This document shows, in pieces, positions 39,101 to 54,100 of a DNA stretch of 64,000 nt. A program made the translations under genes and the position numbers. The notes below the pieces were generated by a model. The model did no database searches and had not been told where the DNA came from. It worked only from the letters and a program-made list of their open reading frames with translations. Positions within the stretch are counted from its first letter, which is position 1, and every line of letters begins with the position of its first letter. Source of the DNA: Siphonodentalium dalli (taxonomy: Eukaryota; Mollusca; Scaphopoda; Gadilida; Siphonodentaliidae); NCBI GenBank assembly GCA_032622095.1, contig CP136067.1:135099990-135163989 (forward strand), given 5' to 3'.

Positions 39101-42100
39101 CCCCTCCCATCCACTGGGGTACTAAATTGCCTACTCCAGGAATTACAATTTGAACCAATCCTCCCCCATTGGGTTAAAGTATCTCAATTGATACAGTCAT
39201 GAAAAATTCTCCACTGAAATTTCAAAAAAGGTACCCACAGCTATCCGATAAGACACTTTATTTTCATTGGCAACAGGGTCCGTGTTGGTCCGTGTTGACC
39301 GAAAATTACTTTTGCCAAATATTTTACCAAATGAAAATATATTTTTGTCAAATTCTTTTAGAAATTGCCAAATGTCATTAGTTTCTGTAACATTGAGTTA
39401 TATATTTTGACAATCGCTGTTTGTGGGACTTTTGATATCGATAGGATTTAGAAGGGTTGTTGCATCAGTAGGGCACTTCAAAACAATGAGGATTAGCTAT
39501 GTAATCACCACCACGATACATAATGGTAATCCCTCCGCTCATCGGATTAACTGCATCTTGGTAGAGGTGTTAACTTTTTCTAAACCTGATAACTGGCCAC
39601 TAATACCATTATATTGTACATGTTTCCTAAAATAAGGAGTATAGTTTGACCAATATTTTTCAACTTTCTAGCAGTTTCTAGTGGAATTAAAAGTGAATTG
39701 CCAAAAATATTGCCAAATGAAAAGATTTTTTGCCAAATGTTAAATAATTTTTTTTTTCATTGGCAAATTTAGCAAGTTTCAGAGTAAACCCTGATTGGCT
39801 AATAAATAACTAATTTCTGCATGTTCTCTTCCCAACCAGGTCCATAGCTTATTTCTAAAAATAGTTCTCAAAAGTCAGTTTGACCCTTTATATACTAACT
39901 AGCAGGTTAGCCCGCCACCGGCGGCTTGTCCGAAACATGACATTTTAAAAAAAAATTTTTTTAATTTTTAGCTCCACGCGTTTCAATAAGAAAAATTTGT
40001 ACCCGGTAGCTCCACCCGTTTCCGAGATCTGGTATGCGCATGCGCGAAGCTGGCGTCGCACGGACTCGGCGACCCGATAAAATTTGTACCCGGCGCAAGA
40101 TACATTCACATAGCAAATTTCAAGTCGATAGCTCCACCCGTTTCCGATATCTCGTCTGCGCATGCGCTGCACGGTCGTCGCACGGGCTCGCCAATACGAC
40201 AGCGACGACCACCTGGTCAAACTACACTCACGTACTAAGTTTCGTCCCGATCGGTCGAGGTGTTGGTATCTGATGCAAAAGACGAAATTGTGAGTGTTGG
40301 TCAATAGTCCCCGCCGTGAACCTCATCGTCGCAAAGAGCGGACAGTCAATTAACCCCGTTGTGAACCTCAATCACCAACGCTACGTAAACATGTGTTGCG
40401 TTCTAAAAATAGGAAAGCACTTTCTGTCTGCATAATTCTGCAGATGCTAACAACGTTGCTCCCCGTAGGTAGCAATATCGTTGTTGTTGATATTTACGGC
40501 TTGGGGGCTATTTTCTTATTTAGCAAGTTTGAGCTCAATCTGTTCGAGTCTATAAAGGACACACTCATATATATGACACTTCCCGTGGGTAGCAAGTTTG
40601 AGCTCAATCGGCATTCCCTGGAATTTCCCGTAGATTGGCAGATTCCAGTAGCTATATCTGGGGAGAAATCTGATGCTATATATTTGTGATTATCTGGGAT
40701 GATTTCGGTATATAACTATATACTGTAAAAACAAAGCGCGCCATCCGTGCTCGCAGGGTTGGTCAGAAACAAATGTTTTTTAAATTTAATGTATGTTCCG
40801 TATATCTCTCTGCAGATGCAAATAACGTTGAATGGCAAACAGACGCTCTTTATAGAGATGCGTCAAAAACAAACGCTCATTAAATAATCACTTGATTAAC
40901 CCCCGCCGTGCCTTTGCGGTGATTTGAGATTGGAGAACGGGTGCTCTGAGCTTTTCTAAACCGCGACCACGGTCGTGTCGGTGGGATTTGACACTTACAT
41001 AGGAAGTTTGAGCTCAATCTTTACACGCGTTTTGGATTCTATGAAGTACACACACACATATATACGAAGTCTCAAAATATATAGTATAGACTACTCATTG
41101 ACAAATATTTCTCTTAGGAAATGTTCACATAATAGCTTCAACAAACGACCATAGGTTATTTGTTTAACTTATTATCTGAACATTTCCTACAAATGAATAA
41201 CATCATTCTACACTTGTGGTGTTATCTTTTTGTTTCTCTGTTGCATGGTCATTTTCCTGACCACCCCTCCAAATAAATAATAGACTTTGCTAGTGTATAC
41301 TTTTATAACTGAATGGAAGAATCCATTTATAATAGAAAGGGTTATGTCACACCTTTATTGGTGCCATTAATTGATCATGGTTAATTTTATTGGGACACAA
41401 AATAATCAGCTAGCTAACAAAGTGAAGTTTAGCAAGGGAAGCCTAACTGTCTTAATACATGTATAGCATTTGTCGAGTTGAGTTCTCGTAAGTTGCTTGT
41501 TAAGTATGATAACTTAGGTAATAAGTATTTGGTATACTAGTACTATGTTTATAGTTTAGTGGGTTTACTGATTTCGCTTGGGTTAAGCTCTTCAGGTGTT
41601 TGTCACAATCAGCAATCGGATATTTTTTCTGATTAAGTGGGACGAGGTCTTGTACTAAGTACAAGATCTCGTTATATTAACCCTTTACCCAACAAACCGG
41701 CCAAAACCGGCCAAATAAAGCTTCAACAGCCTAAAATATCTTCGGTCTGTCTCAATAGAACCATACAAATATGGATATCATTGGAACCGGCTCCTTGACC
41801 ACATTGTGATAGTTACAGTTATGCCCTGTGCCAATGCATTCTCTTATATATGCGAGTCGACCATAGGTCGCCTCGCATATATAAGAGAATGCATTGGCCT
41901 AAAACAAATCTTTTTTTAACACTTTTTACCATTTTTTCTTACATTCTTTAACAATTTTATAATTTTTAATGTGTTAAGCCAATGCATTCTCTTATATATG
42001 CGAGGCGACCTATGGTCGACTCGCATATATAAGAGAATGCATTGGCACAGGGCCCTTCTGTTGGGTAAAGGGTTAAGACAGTTAGGCTTCCCTTACTAAA

Positions 42101-45100
42101 CTTTAATCTTGTAACTAATCACATCAACTACTTACTATATGGCTTCACAAATTACACCCGCATCATCATCCAGCGATTTATGGCTCACCACAGACACAGA
42201 AGTTGAACAATCCGACACAGGTGAACCAAACTCGAACACGGATAATAGGAACGCCAAACGAAGGCGTGTCCTATCACATCCTCCAAAAAACACGATAAAC
42301 CTCCACACGTGAAAATCAATATTCCCTTAGACAAAATTCCTTTATACAAGGCCAAAGCAGAACAACACATAGAATTTCTAAACCGCTGCTTGACCGAACG
42401 ACTTATACCTCTTAGTCAACGAGTTAGTATCCAACGAACTAATATCTGTACAGAGCCACACGCACAAAGACAAAAAGAGACACTCCTTGAAGCTTCACTT
42501 AACATTATACAAATCAACAAAGAACTCACACAATCCCGACTTGACCACAACAAATCAGAATTTATTGCCAAAAGCACTTAACTCAATGCCTCATTCTCAC
42601 TTACTGAAAGAAATATAAGACAGAGGAATATGGTCAGACTAGAATACCTAAAAAAGGAAAAGGTCAAAGACCCCTACTTCATTTCAGTCACTGAAATCAG
42701 ACTGAAAAAAGATACCCTACCACGCAAACGCCCTCTAAAGGCCAAAAGACGTATAATACGTCACAGTACTGATGCACCAAGCACAAGCACAAACAATTTA
42801 ACTAATATACTCAACATTGCCAAAGCTCTGGCCAGTATACAACTCCCAAATACTGGACAATAACCTAGTGGTACACCCCTCGAAACCCGACAGGACATAT
42901 ATGTCAAACACTTGACATTAGCACTCAACAAACAATTTATAAAAAAATAAACCCCCACCAACTATCTTTTTAAACTCTTACAACAAGAATCCAACAACAC
43001 ATCAGGGATATATCAAATGCTCACAAAAGCTAGTCAGTAAACACAACTACCACTCATATCGTGTCACATGTCTCACACACTGACTCAGACATCGAGAACA
43101 ATACTCAACGTCGGCGAAACATAATATAAAACTGGATTTTTCGACTAAGGACCAAATATCCAGAGGGCACGAACAGGTCTGACACCTTAGGGTGAATAAT
43201 ATTAATAGCTAACAAAGTGGCAACTAGTTGCATTTTCGAATTTTGTGAATTCAAACTTTTAGCTTTTTTTTTCCAGTATGCTTTGAGTGTATGCTCGGAG
43301 AAGGCTGATAAAAGATATAAAAGTGGAGGAGAAAATCTCAAAAGACCGCTGTCATCTGGTGTTCAGACATACGGCAATGATAAATTCAAGCCAATGCCAA
43401 AACGCTCATCTTTACTGCAGGTACCTAACATTTATCAGACATACAGCAGTGATAAATTCAAGCTCATGCATGCCAAAACGCTCATCTCTACTACAGGTAC
43501 CTCAAATACGGCACTGCTAAATTCAAGCCTATGGCAAAATGTTCTTCTCCCTTACAGGTGTATAACATTTATTCAGACATATTATAGTTATAAATTCAAG
43601 CCCAGGCTAAAACGTTCATCTCTACTACAGGTACCTGATGTTTATGCCAATACTCATTTATGCATATCTCTTGAAAAACTTTCCAGTACAATTGATTTCT
43701 ACCTATAGTGTAAATTTGAGGGAGACCCAGATTTATTGACCTTAATATAATTGATAGAAAAGCTAACAATATCATGAGGGGACCCCATATTAAAATATTA
43801 TCTCCCTTTATAGTTTGTGCGTCACTCCCACACTTGGTTGTTTAACGCTAAACTGTATTGCATACGATAGTCTGTTTTATATATGAAAATAAATAAAACA
43901 GTAGAGTGAATGTTTGTTATGCACAATAAAGGATTGTCTGTTGTGAATAAATTATAGTTTAATTCGCAAAAGGTTGTTTGGTTATCTTATTTACACATAT
44001 AGAAGTCATGTGAGTTTGGCCGAGATTGTCACATTCAATTGTTATGCGACCATTAAATGCAACTGTAATTTAATTGTTCAAAATTATAACGTAAATAATT
44101 TTGGCTTGAATCACATGTATGTAGTCTTTAATAGGCTGTGATTGCTTGGATTTTGTGCAGAATAACATAGAAAACACACCAAAATGATTTTAGTGTGATA
44201 GTCTTTATAAATATCTGTACTTAGGATGAGTAACGCCGGAAGTGGGGCTGTGACATCATGATCTTATAAATATGGATGTGACGTAATTAGTGGGAGTTTT
44301 GAATTACGCTATATGATATAGTTCTAGCTGAGAAATGAGAGATGTTTTATCACACCATGGTTGATATACTAAACATATTAACGGCCTGATTTGTTGAGGG
44401 TATCCTGCCCCTATAATACAATTTCGAAACAGTTATTCGAATTCAATGAAAAAGAACAATACAAGTTATCATGACTATGAGTTTCATGTTATAAACACAG
44501 ATTAAGGTGAATTCATCCTCATTATAAATGATGATCATTTCAGACTTCGGGGGAAGCTGAATACATAGATGATATTCCTCCACACGGTGATGAACTTCAT
44601 GCTGCATTTGTCATTAGTACCGTGGCGTCGGCTAAAATCAAACATATTGATGCCTCAGCTGCCTTGGTAAGTACACATGTCAAATACACTTTTTTTATTG
44701 AATAAAAATAATAACAAGCAAGGAAAAGACAATATTCTAGCATACATCCATGTTCTCGAGCTGCGACAAGGAAGAGCAAAACTCTTCCATACTCCGGCTT
44801 GATTTTTTACCTGTGACGTGTACGTATAAAGTGTTAAAAGGCACACATGGTGTTCGGCCCTTTTAATAACATTGATCAACTTAAAAAGAGGCTAAGCATC
44901 GATACTAGGCACTACTTGGACACATTTTTCTGCACATTTTCTTTATTTAGCTAATAACAATCGTTATGAAACTAAAATCAAATTAAATTTTAGTCTTCAG
45001 AATTTCCCCTTATTAATTTGTTAACCAACCACCATGTGTAGATATTTAATTGTCAAAATTCAGCATTTCAAATAGACCTTGCTGCCTCGTTCTTATGGCA

Positions 45101-48100
45101 TTTGGCAGCTCAGACACCCCAATTGACATAATACCTTTAACCCTGTCGGTACTAACTTATTATGCTTATATGCTCGCGTGGAGCTGGCTTATTCACATAA
45201 TTTATCTGTGGTTATTTTGGCACATTAACCCTTCCATGACTGGAGCTGCCTGAAATTATGCGAAAACCCTGTACCAATGCATTCTCTTATATATGCAAGT
45301 CTCCAATAGGGAACTTCGCATATATAAGAGAATGCATTGGCTTAACAATATTTACCTTGATCTTCTAAGCCAAGATAATGCATTGGCACAGGATCTTTAA
45401 TGCTGCACCCATCAAGAAAAGGTTAAAAATTCCAGCCACTGTTATTATGAAAGGATGGTTACTGACAGGAACATGTCTTTTTATCAAGGTAGATAATCAT
45501 TTACCGATTAAAATGAACAGGACTTGAATATAAATATGGATTTTTCATGTGACACATAGGTTTATTTGAACATATTTATTATGATCCAAATATACAATAT
45601 AGTAGATAGTTTTTAGCTCACCTGAGACGAAGTCTCCGGTGGAGCTATAATCATCACTCCTCGTCCGTCGTCCGTCGAGCCGTCCGTCCGTCCGTCAAAC
45701 TTTTTTTAAGCATCTTCTCCTCTGAAACCATCATACCGAATTGGTTCATATTTGGTGTGGATGTTCCCTAGGTGACTCTCATTCAGATTTGTTCAAATGA
45801 GGTCACTGGGTCAAATAGTTGCGAAGCCAGGGTTATAAATCTATTCCTCCATAGTAATTCTTACAACGACTTCTTGTTCAGAACCATTGGGCCGATTTAG
45901 CTAATATTTGGTATGGAGGGTCCTTGGGTCACTGGTGTTCAGATTTGTTCAAATGAGGTCACCCGGTCAATTAGTTGAGAAATCAGGGCCATAACTCATA
46001 GTAATTCTTACAATGACTTCTTCTAAAAAAATATTTGGCCAATTTAGCTTATATTTGGTACAGAGATACCTTGGTTGACTGGGGTTCAGATTTGTTCAAA
46101 TGGGGTCACTGGGTCAAATAGGGGCAGAGCCAGGGACATAACTTTAAAAAGAAAAACAAATATTTTTGCATTTTGACCTTTAATTTTTGTTTAGGACACA
46201 TCACAGCCTCATATTTCTTACCTAGATTTTTCTTAGCATGTTCTTCATCTGTATGGATTTTGGTATTGTTTATTTAACCCCTTCCACTCTTGTTTTGATA
46301 TAGAATTCATCCAAGACAGGATTACTCAAACATTTTTCATCTGATCAACACCAAATTGGGTATATGAATTTTTGACACTTATATACAGATCAAGTTAAAA
46401 TATGGGTTTGATCCGATATATTTTAACAGAGTTATGGCCCTTTATAATTCACACCTCTTTGCTATGCACTATTAATTTTTAAGAGAACACTGAAGCCTGT
46501 ATTATTGAAAAAGCCAATTTATCATAGTGTGGTCACCCGATACTCTTGCTAAGACTGCTTGCTTCAGACCAGTTTACCATCTGTCATTACAAGACATGAC
46601 ATTAGCTAAACAACTATTCTACCAGAGTCTACAAGGAATAGTCCATTGTTCATTTCTCCAAGCCTGGACATAGTGTGTCTGACATTTGCAGAATGAAGTC
46701 CCCAGATGGTGAATTTAGTGTTGCTACCCCATACAGCAGGCTAGCATCACCAAATACACCCTCAATTACCTTATTCTGCTTAGGCCTCATCTTCTGGGAC
46801 AATTTTTTTTTTTAAACATGTTTTAAAATTTGAAAAACAGTGACACCATTATATATAACATCTGCAGAGTTATGAAACTTTACTCTTTAATGAAATTATG
46901 GAAACATTCCACCCTCCCCCACCCACCCCCTCCCACATGGCCCAGGCCCAACCCTGCCATCAACCAACATCCCTTCCAAGCCATATCACCTCTCAATTTA
47001 ATACCTCTTCTCACCACAGAGGCATATATATCTGTAAAGGTACAGGTCATTAATTATATAAACTGGCCAGATGACATGTATTATTCTAATCTAAACATAT
47101 CTGTAGCAATTTAACAACAAACTGGTGCTTCCATTGTTAGGTGATGACTGACATTCAATGATACTGTGAATGGCTTTGATTTCTTCAAGTCTGGAAATAG
47201 TGTGTCTGACATTTACATAGTGAGGTCCCCAGATGGTGAATTTAGTGTTGCTACCCCATACAACATGCTAGCATCACCAAATACACCCGCCAGGGACATA
47301 ATTCTGCTTAGTCCTCATCTTCTGGGAAGTATCCTAAGTATCAAATTGACAGTTTGATTTAGTCACTTTTTCCACCTGTTCAGTTTCAATGTCCCCCTAA
47401 TTTGCAGAAGATAAAATGCATAATTGAGGTGCTCAATGTGTGTGTATCACCAACTTCAACTGTAGGACTTCATTGATTTAGTCACTTTTTTCCACCTGTT
47501 CAGTTTCAATGTCCCCCTAATTTGCAGAAGATAAAATGCTTAATTGAGGTGCTCAATGGGTGTGTATCACCAACTTCAACTGTAGGACTTCAATCTGTCC
47601 CTTGGTTTTATTGGCCATTGAGGCCTAATCAGATTGAGTATGAATTTGGTGATGCTAGCCTGCCTTACAGAATATTGTCATTAAATCCACATTTTTGGGT
47701 TTATATATTTAGGTGTGGATGTCCCCCAGGTGACTCACATTCAGATTTGTTCAAATGAGTTCATCAGGTCAAATAGGTGAGAAGTCAGGGCCATAACTCT
47801 TTCCTTCCATAGTAATTCTTAAAACAATTTCTTCTCAAGAACCATCTGGACTATTTAGATTATGTTTGGTATGGATGGTCCTTCGGTGACTGGGGTTTAG
47901 ATTTTTTCAGATTTGGGGTCATTTTAGGAAAATCAGTTCAGTTCAACTCTTAAAATCTAATGTCTGAAATTACCAAATGAATGGATCTCATAGATGGGGA
48001 TTCATGTTTGTTCAAATAGGGGCGGAGATAAGAGATTTAATTATCAACCAGCCACCCTACCTGTGCTCCGGCGAGCTATAGTCATCACTCCTCGTCCGTC

Positions 48101-51100
48101 CATCGTCTGTCCGTCCATCCGTCCGACAACAATTATTTGAACATCTTCTCCTCTGGAACCATAAGACCAAATGGGTCAAATAGTTGCAAAGCCAGGGCCA
48201 TAACTCTTTCCCACCATAGTAATTCTTTTAAACTACTTCAGAACAATAAGACCGAATGGTTTCATATTTGGTGTGGATGTTCCCTAGGTGACTCACATTC
48301 AGATTTGTTCAAATGAGTTCACTTGAAATAGTTGCGAAGCCAGGGCCATAACTCTTTCCCTCCATAGTATTCTTAAAGTGACTTCTTCTCAAATACCATC
48401 AGGCTATATGGGTTCATATTTGGTCTGAAGGATCCTTGGGTGACTGGGGTTCAGATTTGTTCAAATCAGGTCACTGGGTCAAATGTGGGCGGGGCCAGGG
48501 ACATAACTCCAAATTTTTTGTTTTAGATTTAAGTCTTTAGATATCCACTTCTTTTAAAGTGATTATGAAAAGTTCTGACTGTTGTGGTCTCCAGAGTCCC
48601 AGTCTTATCAGTCTTTGCAGTCTGGTGAGCGACCCCACAGTCATTGACTGTCTTGTTTACAATATTTTCTGTTAAGAAATATTGGATTTGAACAACGAAA
48701 ATGGTTTTGTAATTGCTTCTGCAGTACGTTTTCCATATTCTGAGAAAAACTAAATATAAATAACCTCCCTCCCTCATCTCAAAATTGAGACCCAAATTGC
48801 CTGATGCAGAGATATTTTATTTTAATGTCCTTATATACATACTTGATGAATGAGGGTGCACAGATTAGTTCCTCTCACCAACATTAATGCCCTAAATAAT
48901 TGACACCTTAACCACATCAGAATTATTGGTAACTTTTCAGGATTTAGTCGGAAATATGGCTTGTTGCCATTCATCGGAAAGCTCTCAGCCATATTTTCGA
49001 CTAAATCCTGAAAAGTTAAACTTACCCATAATTCTGCTGTGGTTAAGAATTCGATTATTTAGGGTATTACTGTATATTTACATTGTTAATACACACCTTG
49101 CTAAAACAATCTCATTCTTCGTTTTGTAATATTCATTTCAAATTGTTCACACAATATTGTGAGGCCTCTATTCTCATAAGGCCATACTGTAATGCTATGT
49201 TATTAATGTTTTCTCATTTCCAGAAATACCCAGGAGTTGTAAAGTTTATCACACACGACGACATACCATCAGCAGGCAGTAACAACTATATGCCACCAAT
49301 AGCTGGGGTGCCTGAAGAGGTAATATTATAGAGTTGTTGTGATAATCATTTTACCGCTATTTTGACTCATATAGTCGATTGATAAGAGAAGTAACAGCTA
49401 TGTGCCACCAATACCAGGGGTAACTGAAGAGGTAACACATTATACCTGTTAAAGATGGTCTATCTCTTCCAGGCAACAATTACAACAACAACATCATTTT
49501 TATAAATCGCGATCTCAAGACTACAAATAACTATTATGTGAATAAAAGCCAGATACAGCTGAAGATTTAATATATTATTTGTCTTTTAAGGCTTAATCAA
49601 GTGGTTTATTTCGATTAAATGATCAAAATGAAATTTGCCATGATTGAGAGTGCTAACACGATAGAGTTATCCTTCTTTGTATGCTCCGAACATTTTTGCA
49701 TGGATTTCTGTTTTATAAATAGTGCCTAAAACTGTCCCATGGCTGTGATAAGAAATTCTAAATAAAATTTATATTAATTGATAGAAACTTTTCTGTACAG
49801 GTGTTCTCTGTTCATATTTATTAATTTATACCCTGGAAACTATGTAAAACTTTATGCAAGGAGATAGACCATCTTTAATGATTATATATGTACTTCTGAT
49901 CATATTTTAGGCACAAATTCAATCTCAATGTTTTCACAGTTGATTATAGTTGATTGGAAAGTAGACTCGTTGAATTTATATTACTTTCCATAATATAACA
50001 ATAACATAATTTTTGAAGGGCATTACAGTCTATTACCCCAAGAATTTAATTTGGCCATTTTTTTGGCCATTTCTGAATTTATTGGGCCATTTTTCAGAAA
50101 CTTTTGCCAAACTGAAACTAAGAAATTTCAAACTTGAAAACAGAAAAAATTAAATAAAAAATTAACAAAAAGCAAAGCAAGAGACTTAACCCTTTCATGA
50201 CGGGAACTTCCTGAAATTTTGCGAAATGTTGTGCCAATGCATTCTCTTATATATGCGAGTCTGGGAGACTCGCATATATAAGAGAATGTATTGGCCTAAC
50301 ATTATTTACCTTAGCCTTGTAAGCCAATGCATTCTGTTTTATGGGAGGCTCCCGTCATGAAAGGGTCAACTAATTAATAAGCGATATTCTGAGAGGTGAT
50401 TTCAGACATTTTGGCCAAATGTGAAGTTCTTTGGCCATTTTCAAAAAAATCTGACCATTGGCCAATTTGGCCACCTTCAGCATGAACCCTGATTATTAGA
50501 GGCCCTCGACTTTGTTTCAGCCAAGATGATGGACAGCTGTTAATCATCTCTGCATCTTGTTGTCTGAACATTCCCTACAAATGAAGTAGTGGTAATCCTA
50601 ACTTTCTGGACAAATATCAAAAAGACCTCTCCAAATAAAGAACTGATCATTCCTATGTATACTTTTTATAAACAAATGAGAGAATCCTTAATAAAATTGT
50701 AAAAAAAAAAATTGCAGGTATTATGCAGCGGACAGGTTCTGTATGCTGGTCAAGCCATTGGTATCATTGTAGCAGGTAAGAAGATACTGGTACAAATAAC
50801 CCACGATCAAAGTTCCTCTTTGTTTTGAACAAAACACTATAAAACGAGAATATCGAAAATGGTGGTGGAAAGACACATTAGCGTGTAGTGGCAGAGATTT
50901 TAGCCAGTGTGTTGCACGGAAGCGAAGGAAGTGAAAAAAGTATATGGCGGAAACAGAACACCATACTAAATTGATTCTCCCAATCAGTCATAATAGAATA
51001 CATTGGAACATTTTCAGAAAAAATAAGCAGATAACAGATAATATAAGAACAAAAGGTGTCCTATTTTATTGGAGGTAATTGTTCAGATAATAAGTTCAAC

Positions 51101-54100
51101 TATCATTTTTGAACTTATTATCTGAACATTTCCTAAGGGATAACTACTGGTCAGTGAGAATTTAATATAGAAAGGGTTAACCCTTTCATAACTGCAGCTT
51201 CCTGAAATTTTACGAAAACCCTATGCCAATGCATTCTCTTATATATGCCAGTCTCCCATAGGGAGCCTCACATATATAAGAGAATACAATGGCCTAACAA
51301 TATTTATCTTGACCTTTTAACCCTTTACCCAACAAACCGGCCATAACCGGCCAAATAAAGCTTCAACAGCCTAAAATATCTTCGGTCTGTCTCAATAGAA
51401 CCATACAAATATGGATATCATTGGAACCGGCTCCTTGACCACATTGTGATAGTTACAGTTATGCCCTGTGCCAATGCATTCTCTTATATATGCGAGTCGA
51501 CCATAGGTCGCCTCGCATATATAAGAGAATGCATTGGCCTAAACAATTTTTTTTTTAACACTTTTTACCATTTTTTCTTACATTCTTTAACAATTTTATA
51601 ATTTTTAATGTGTTAAGCCAATGCATTCTCTTATATATGCGAGGCGACCTATGGTCGACTCGCATATATAAGAGAATGCATTGGCACAGGGCCCTTCTGT
51701 TGGGTAAAGGGTTAAGCCAGTGCATTCTCTTAAATATGCGAGACTCCCTATGGGAGACTGGCATATATAAGATAATGTGCTGGCACATGATATTTAATGC
51801 TGCTCAAGCGCAGCTCCCATAATGAAAGGGTTAAGGACTTGAATAAACAATGTTGGGGGGAGGTTAATTAATTTTAATCAGTTGTTACATGTAAACCTAA
51901 TTCTTAATTCTAATCCACTTTGAATGAGCTATCTTATTCCATTTTAGAATTTATTGGCAATAAATAACCCATTAACATCTTCATTTTGTTTTGTAGAGAC
52001 TCAGGTGATAGCAGATATAGCAGTTAACCTTGTGAAGGTCACTTACACAGATCAGAAACCTCCCATTTTGACCATCGACGATGCTATCAGGAAGGAATCA
52101 TTTTTCAAAACAGGAATTCCTGATATAACTGTTGGAAATGCAGAAGGTCTGTTGCATTCCATGCACGCATGGATTCTGTTTGGTGGAGAAACTCCAATAT
52201 TAATTTTTTACGCCCATTTGAAAAATATATTGTATTATGTAGTCTAAACGTTCGTCAGTTTGGTTTCCGACCGATAACTACAGTTTGGTTTATTTAATCT
52301 GAATCAAAGTTGGTATGTGTGTTTCTCAGCCAAACATAGGCCAAAGTTCGAATATGGGTTCCGTACAATTATTTTTACATAAGTTATTTAGAATTTTCCG
52401 GATTCCATAACATTTTGGTTTCCGATCGATAACTCCATTTTGTATTATTTATTCTTAACCAAAGTTGGTATGTGTGTTTCTCAGCCAAAAATACAGGCCA
52501 AGTTCAAATATGGGTTCCATCCAGTTTTTATCGGCTTAGTATTTACTTGATTTCATAACCAATTTACAAGTAAACTAACAGGAGTATTTAGCCATGCCCC
52601 AGCGACGCTCTTATCCTCAACATGCAGTAAATTGTTCTTTAATCCCAGCATCTAAATTTACAGAGTTGTGGTAAAATATCAGACTTTATTTTCTACATTG
52701 TACTCTTTATTTTATGTTCCATAAAGCTGAGTTTAGTGTTCCTGTCATTTGCAGAATGAGGTTCCCAGAGGGTGAATTTAGTGCCGCTATCCCACATAGT
52801 GGGCTAGCATCACTAAATTCACCTTCTGGGGACCTCATTCTGCTTAGGCCTCATCTTTTGCTGATGCTATTCCGCTATGCAGGATAGCTTCACTAAATTC
52901 ACCCTCTGTAGACCTCATTCTGCAAATGACAGGCACACTAAACTCAGGCTTGAGAAAGGTAATTGTGTTATTAGAATATAGAATAGTGACATCCAGACAG
53001 ATGTGAACATTGAGCATAGGAATTAAGAATTAAATAAAATTAAAGACGGTCTATCTCTTCCTGGAGAGTTTTATATAGATCTGGGGTATAAAATAATATA
53101 TATGAATTGAGCACACCTGTCCGGAAAAGCTTCTATCAATTTTAATATAAATTTTATTTAGAATTTCTTATCAAATCCGCGGGATAGTTTTTTAGGTGTT
53201 ATTTTTAGAACAGATAAATGAGCGAAACTGTTTTGAGTGTACCAAAAGCGTAATGAGAAGGAGAACTCTATCTTGTTAGCGCCATTAATCACAGCAAATT
53301 GAATTCCGACTATAGATTTCACTACGATTGAAATAAACCAGTTTATTATGTCTTAAAGGACAAATAATGTACCCAATCTTCAGTTTTATCTTTATTTTAC
53401 TCACAAAATAGCTATAAGTAGTCTTGAAGTCGGGATTTATAAAAATTGTATTGTTGTAATTGTTGCTCAGCAGAGATAGTCCATCTTTAACAGTTGAATG
53501 ATTCCACTACTTAAGAGTCGCTACATATGTTTCATTAGACAAGTTTTCTCGGTCCACAACAGCTTGGGATATCGGTTGGGCTGATGCTGTTTTGGACCGA
53601 GTCCCATCCCGTTACTCTTCTATAGCAGACTTTATGCCCAAAATGATGGGCGGGAATTATCTTGCTTGTATGTCTTCAGATTAGGTCAAATGGAAGGTTT
53701 GCGTATACGAACATAGAGGGCATTTTCCAAGCATGGTGATATCAAACATGCATATATCAGAGGTATGTTAAATGTCAAAGCAATGAGATTTATAAGTAAA
53801 CAAAGCATTATTTTCCAGAGAATTTTTATTTTTCATGCTATCAGAAAATGCATGTAAACATTACATTAAACGTTCGTATCATTACTGTACCTTTTTCTAT
53901 CATGGCAAATGATATATCATTTTGAAGAAAGATTAACCAGTATCATCACTATACCTTCTTCTATCAGGATCAATGATATTTCATTTTGAAGACTGATTAA
54001 TCGCAGACATGTCAGATGATTAATCACAATCAGGTGTTAATGTGAATGCCCGGGGTCCATGTGTACATGTAGTATGTCTTTTGAATGAAAGTCTGTTATA

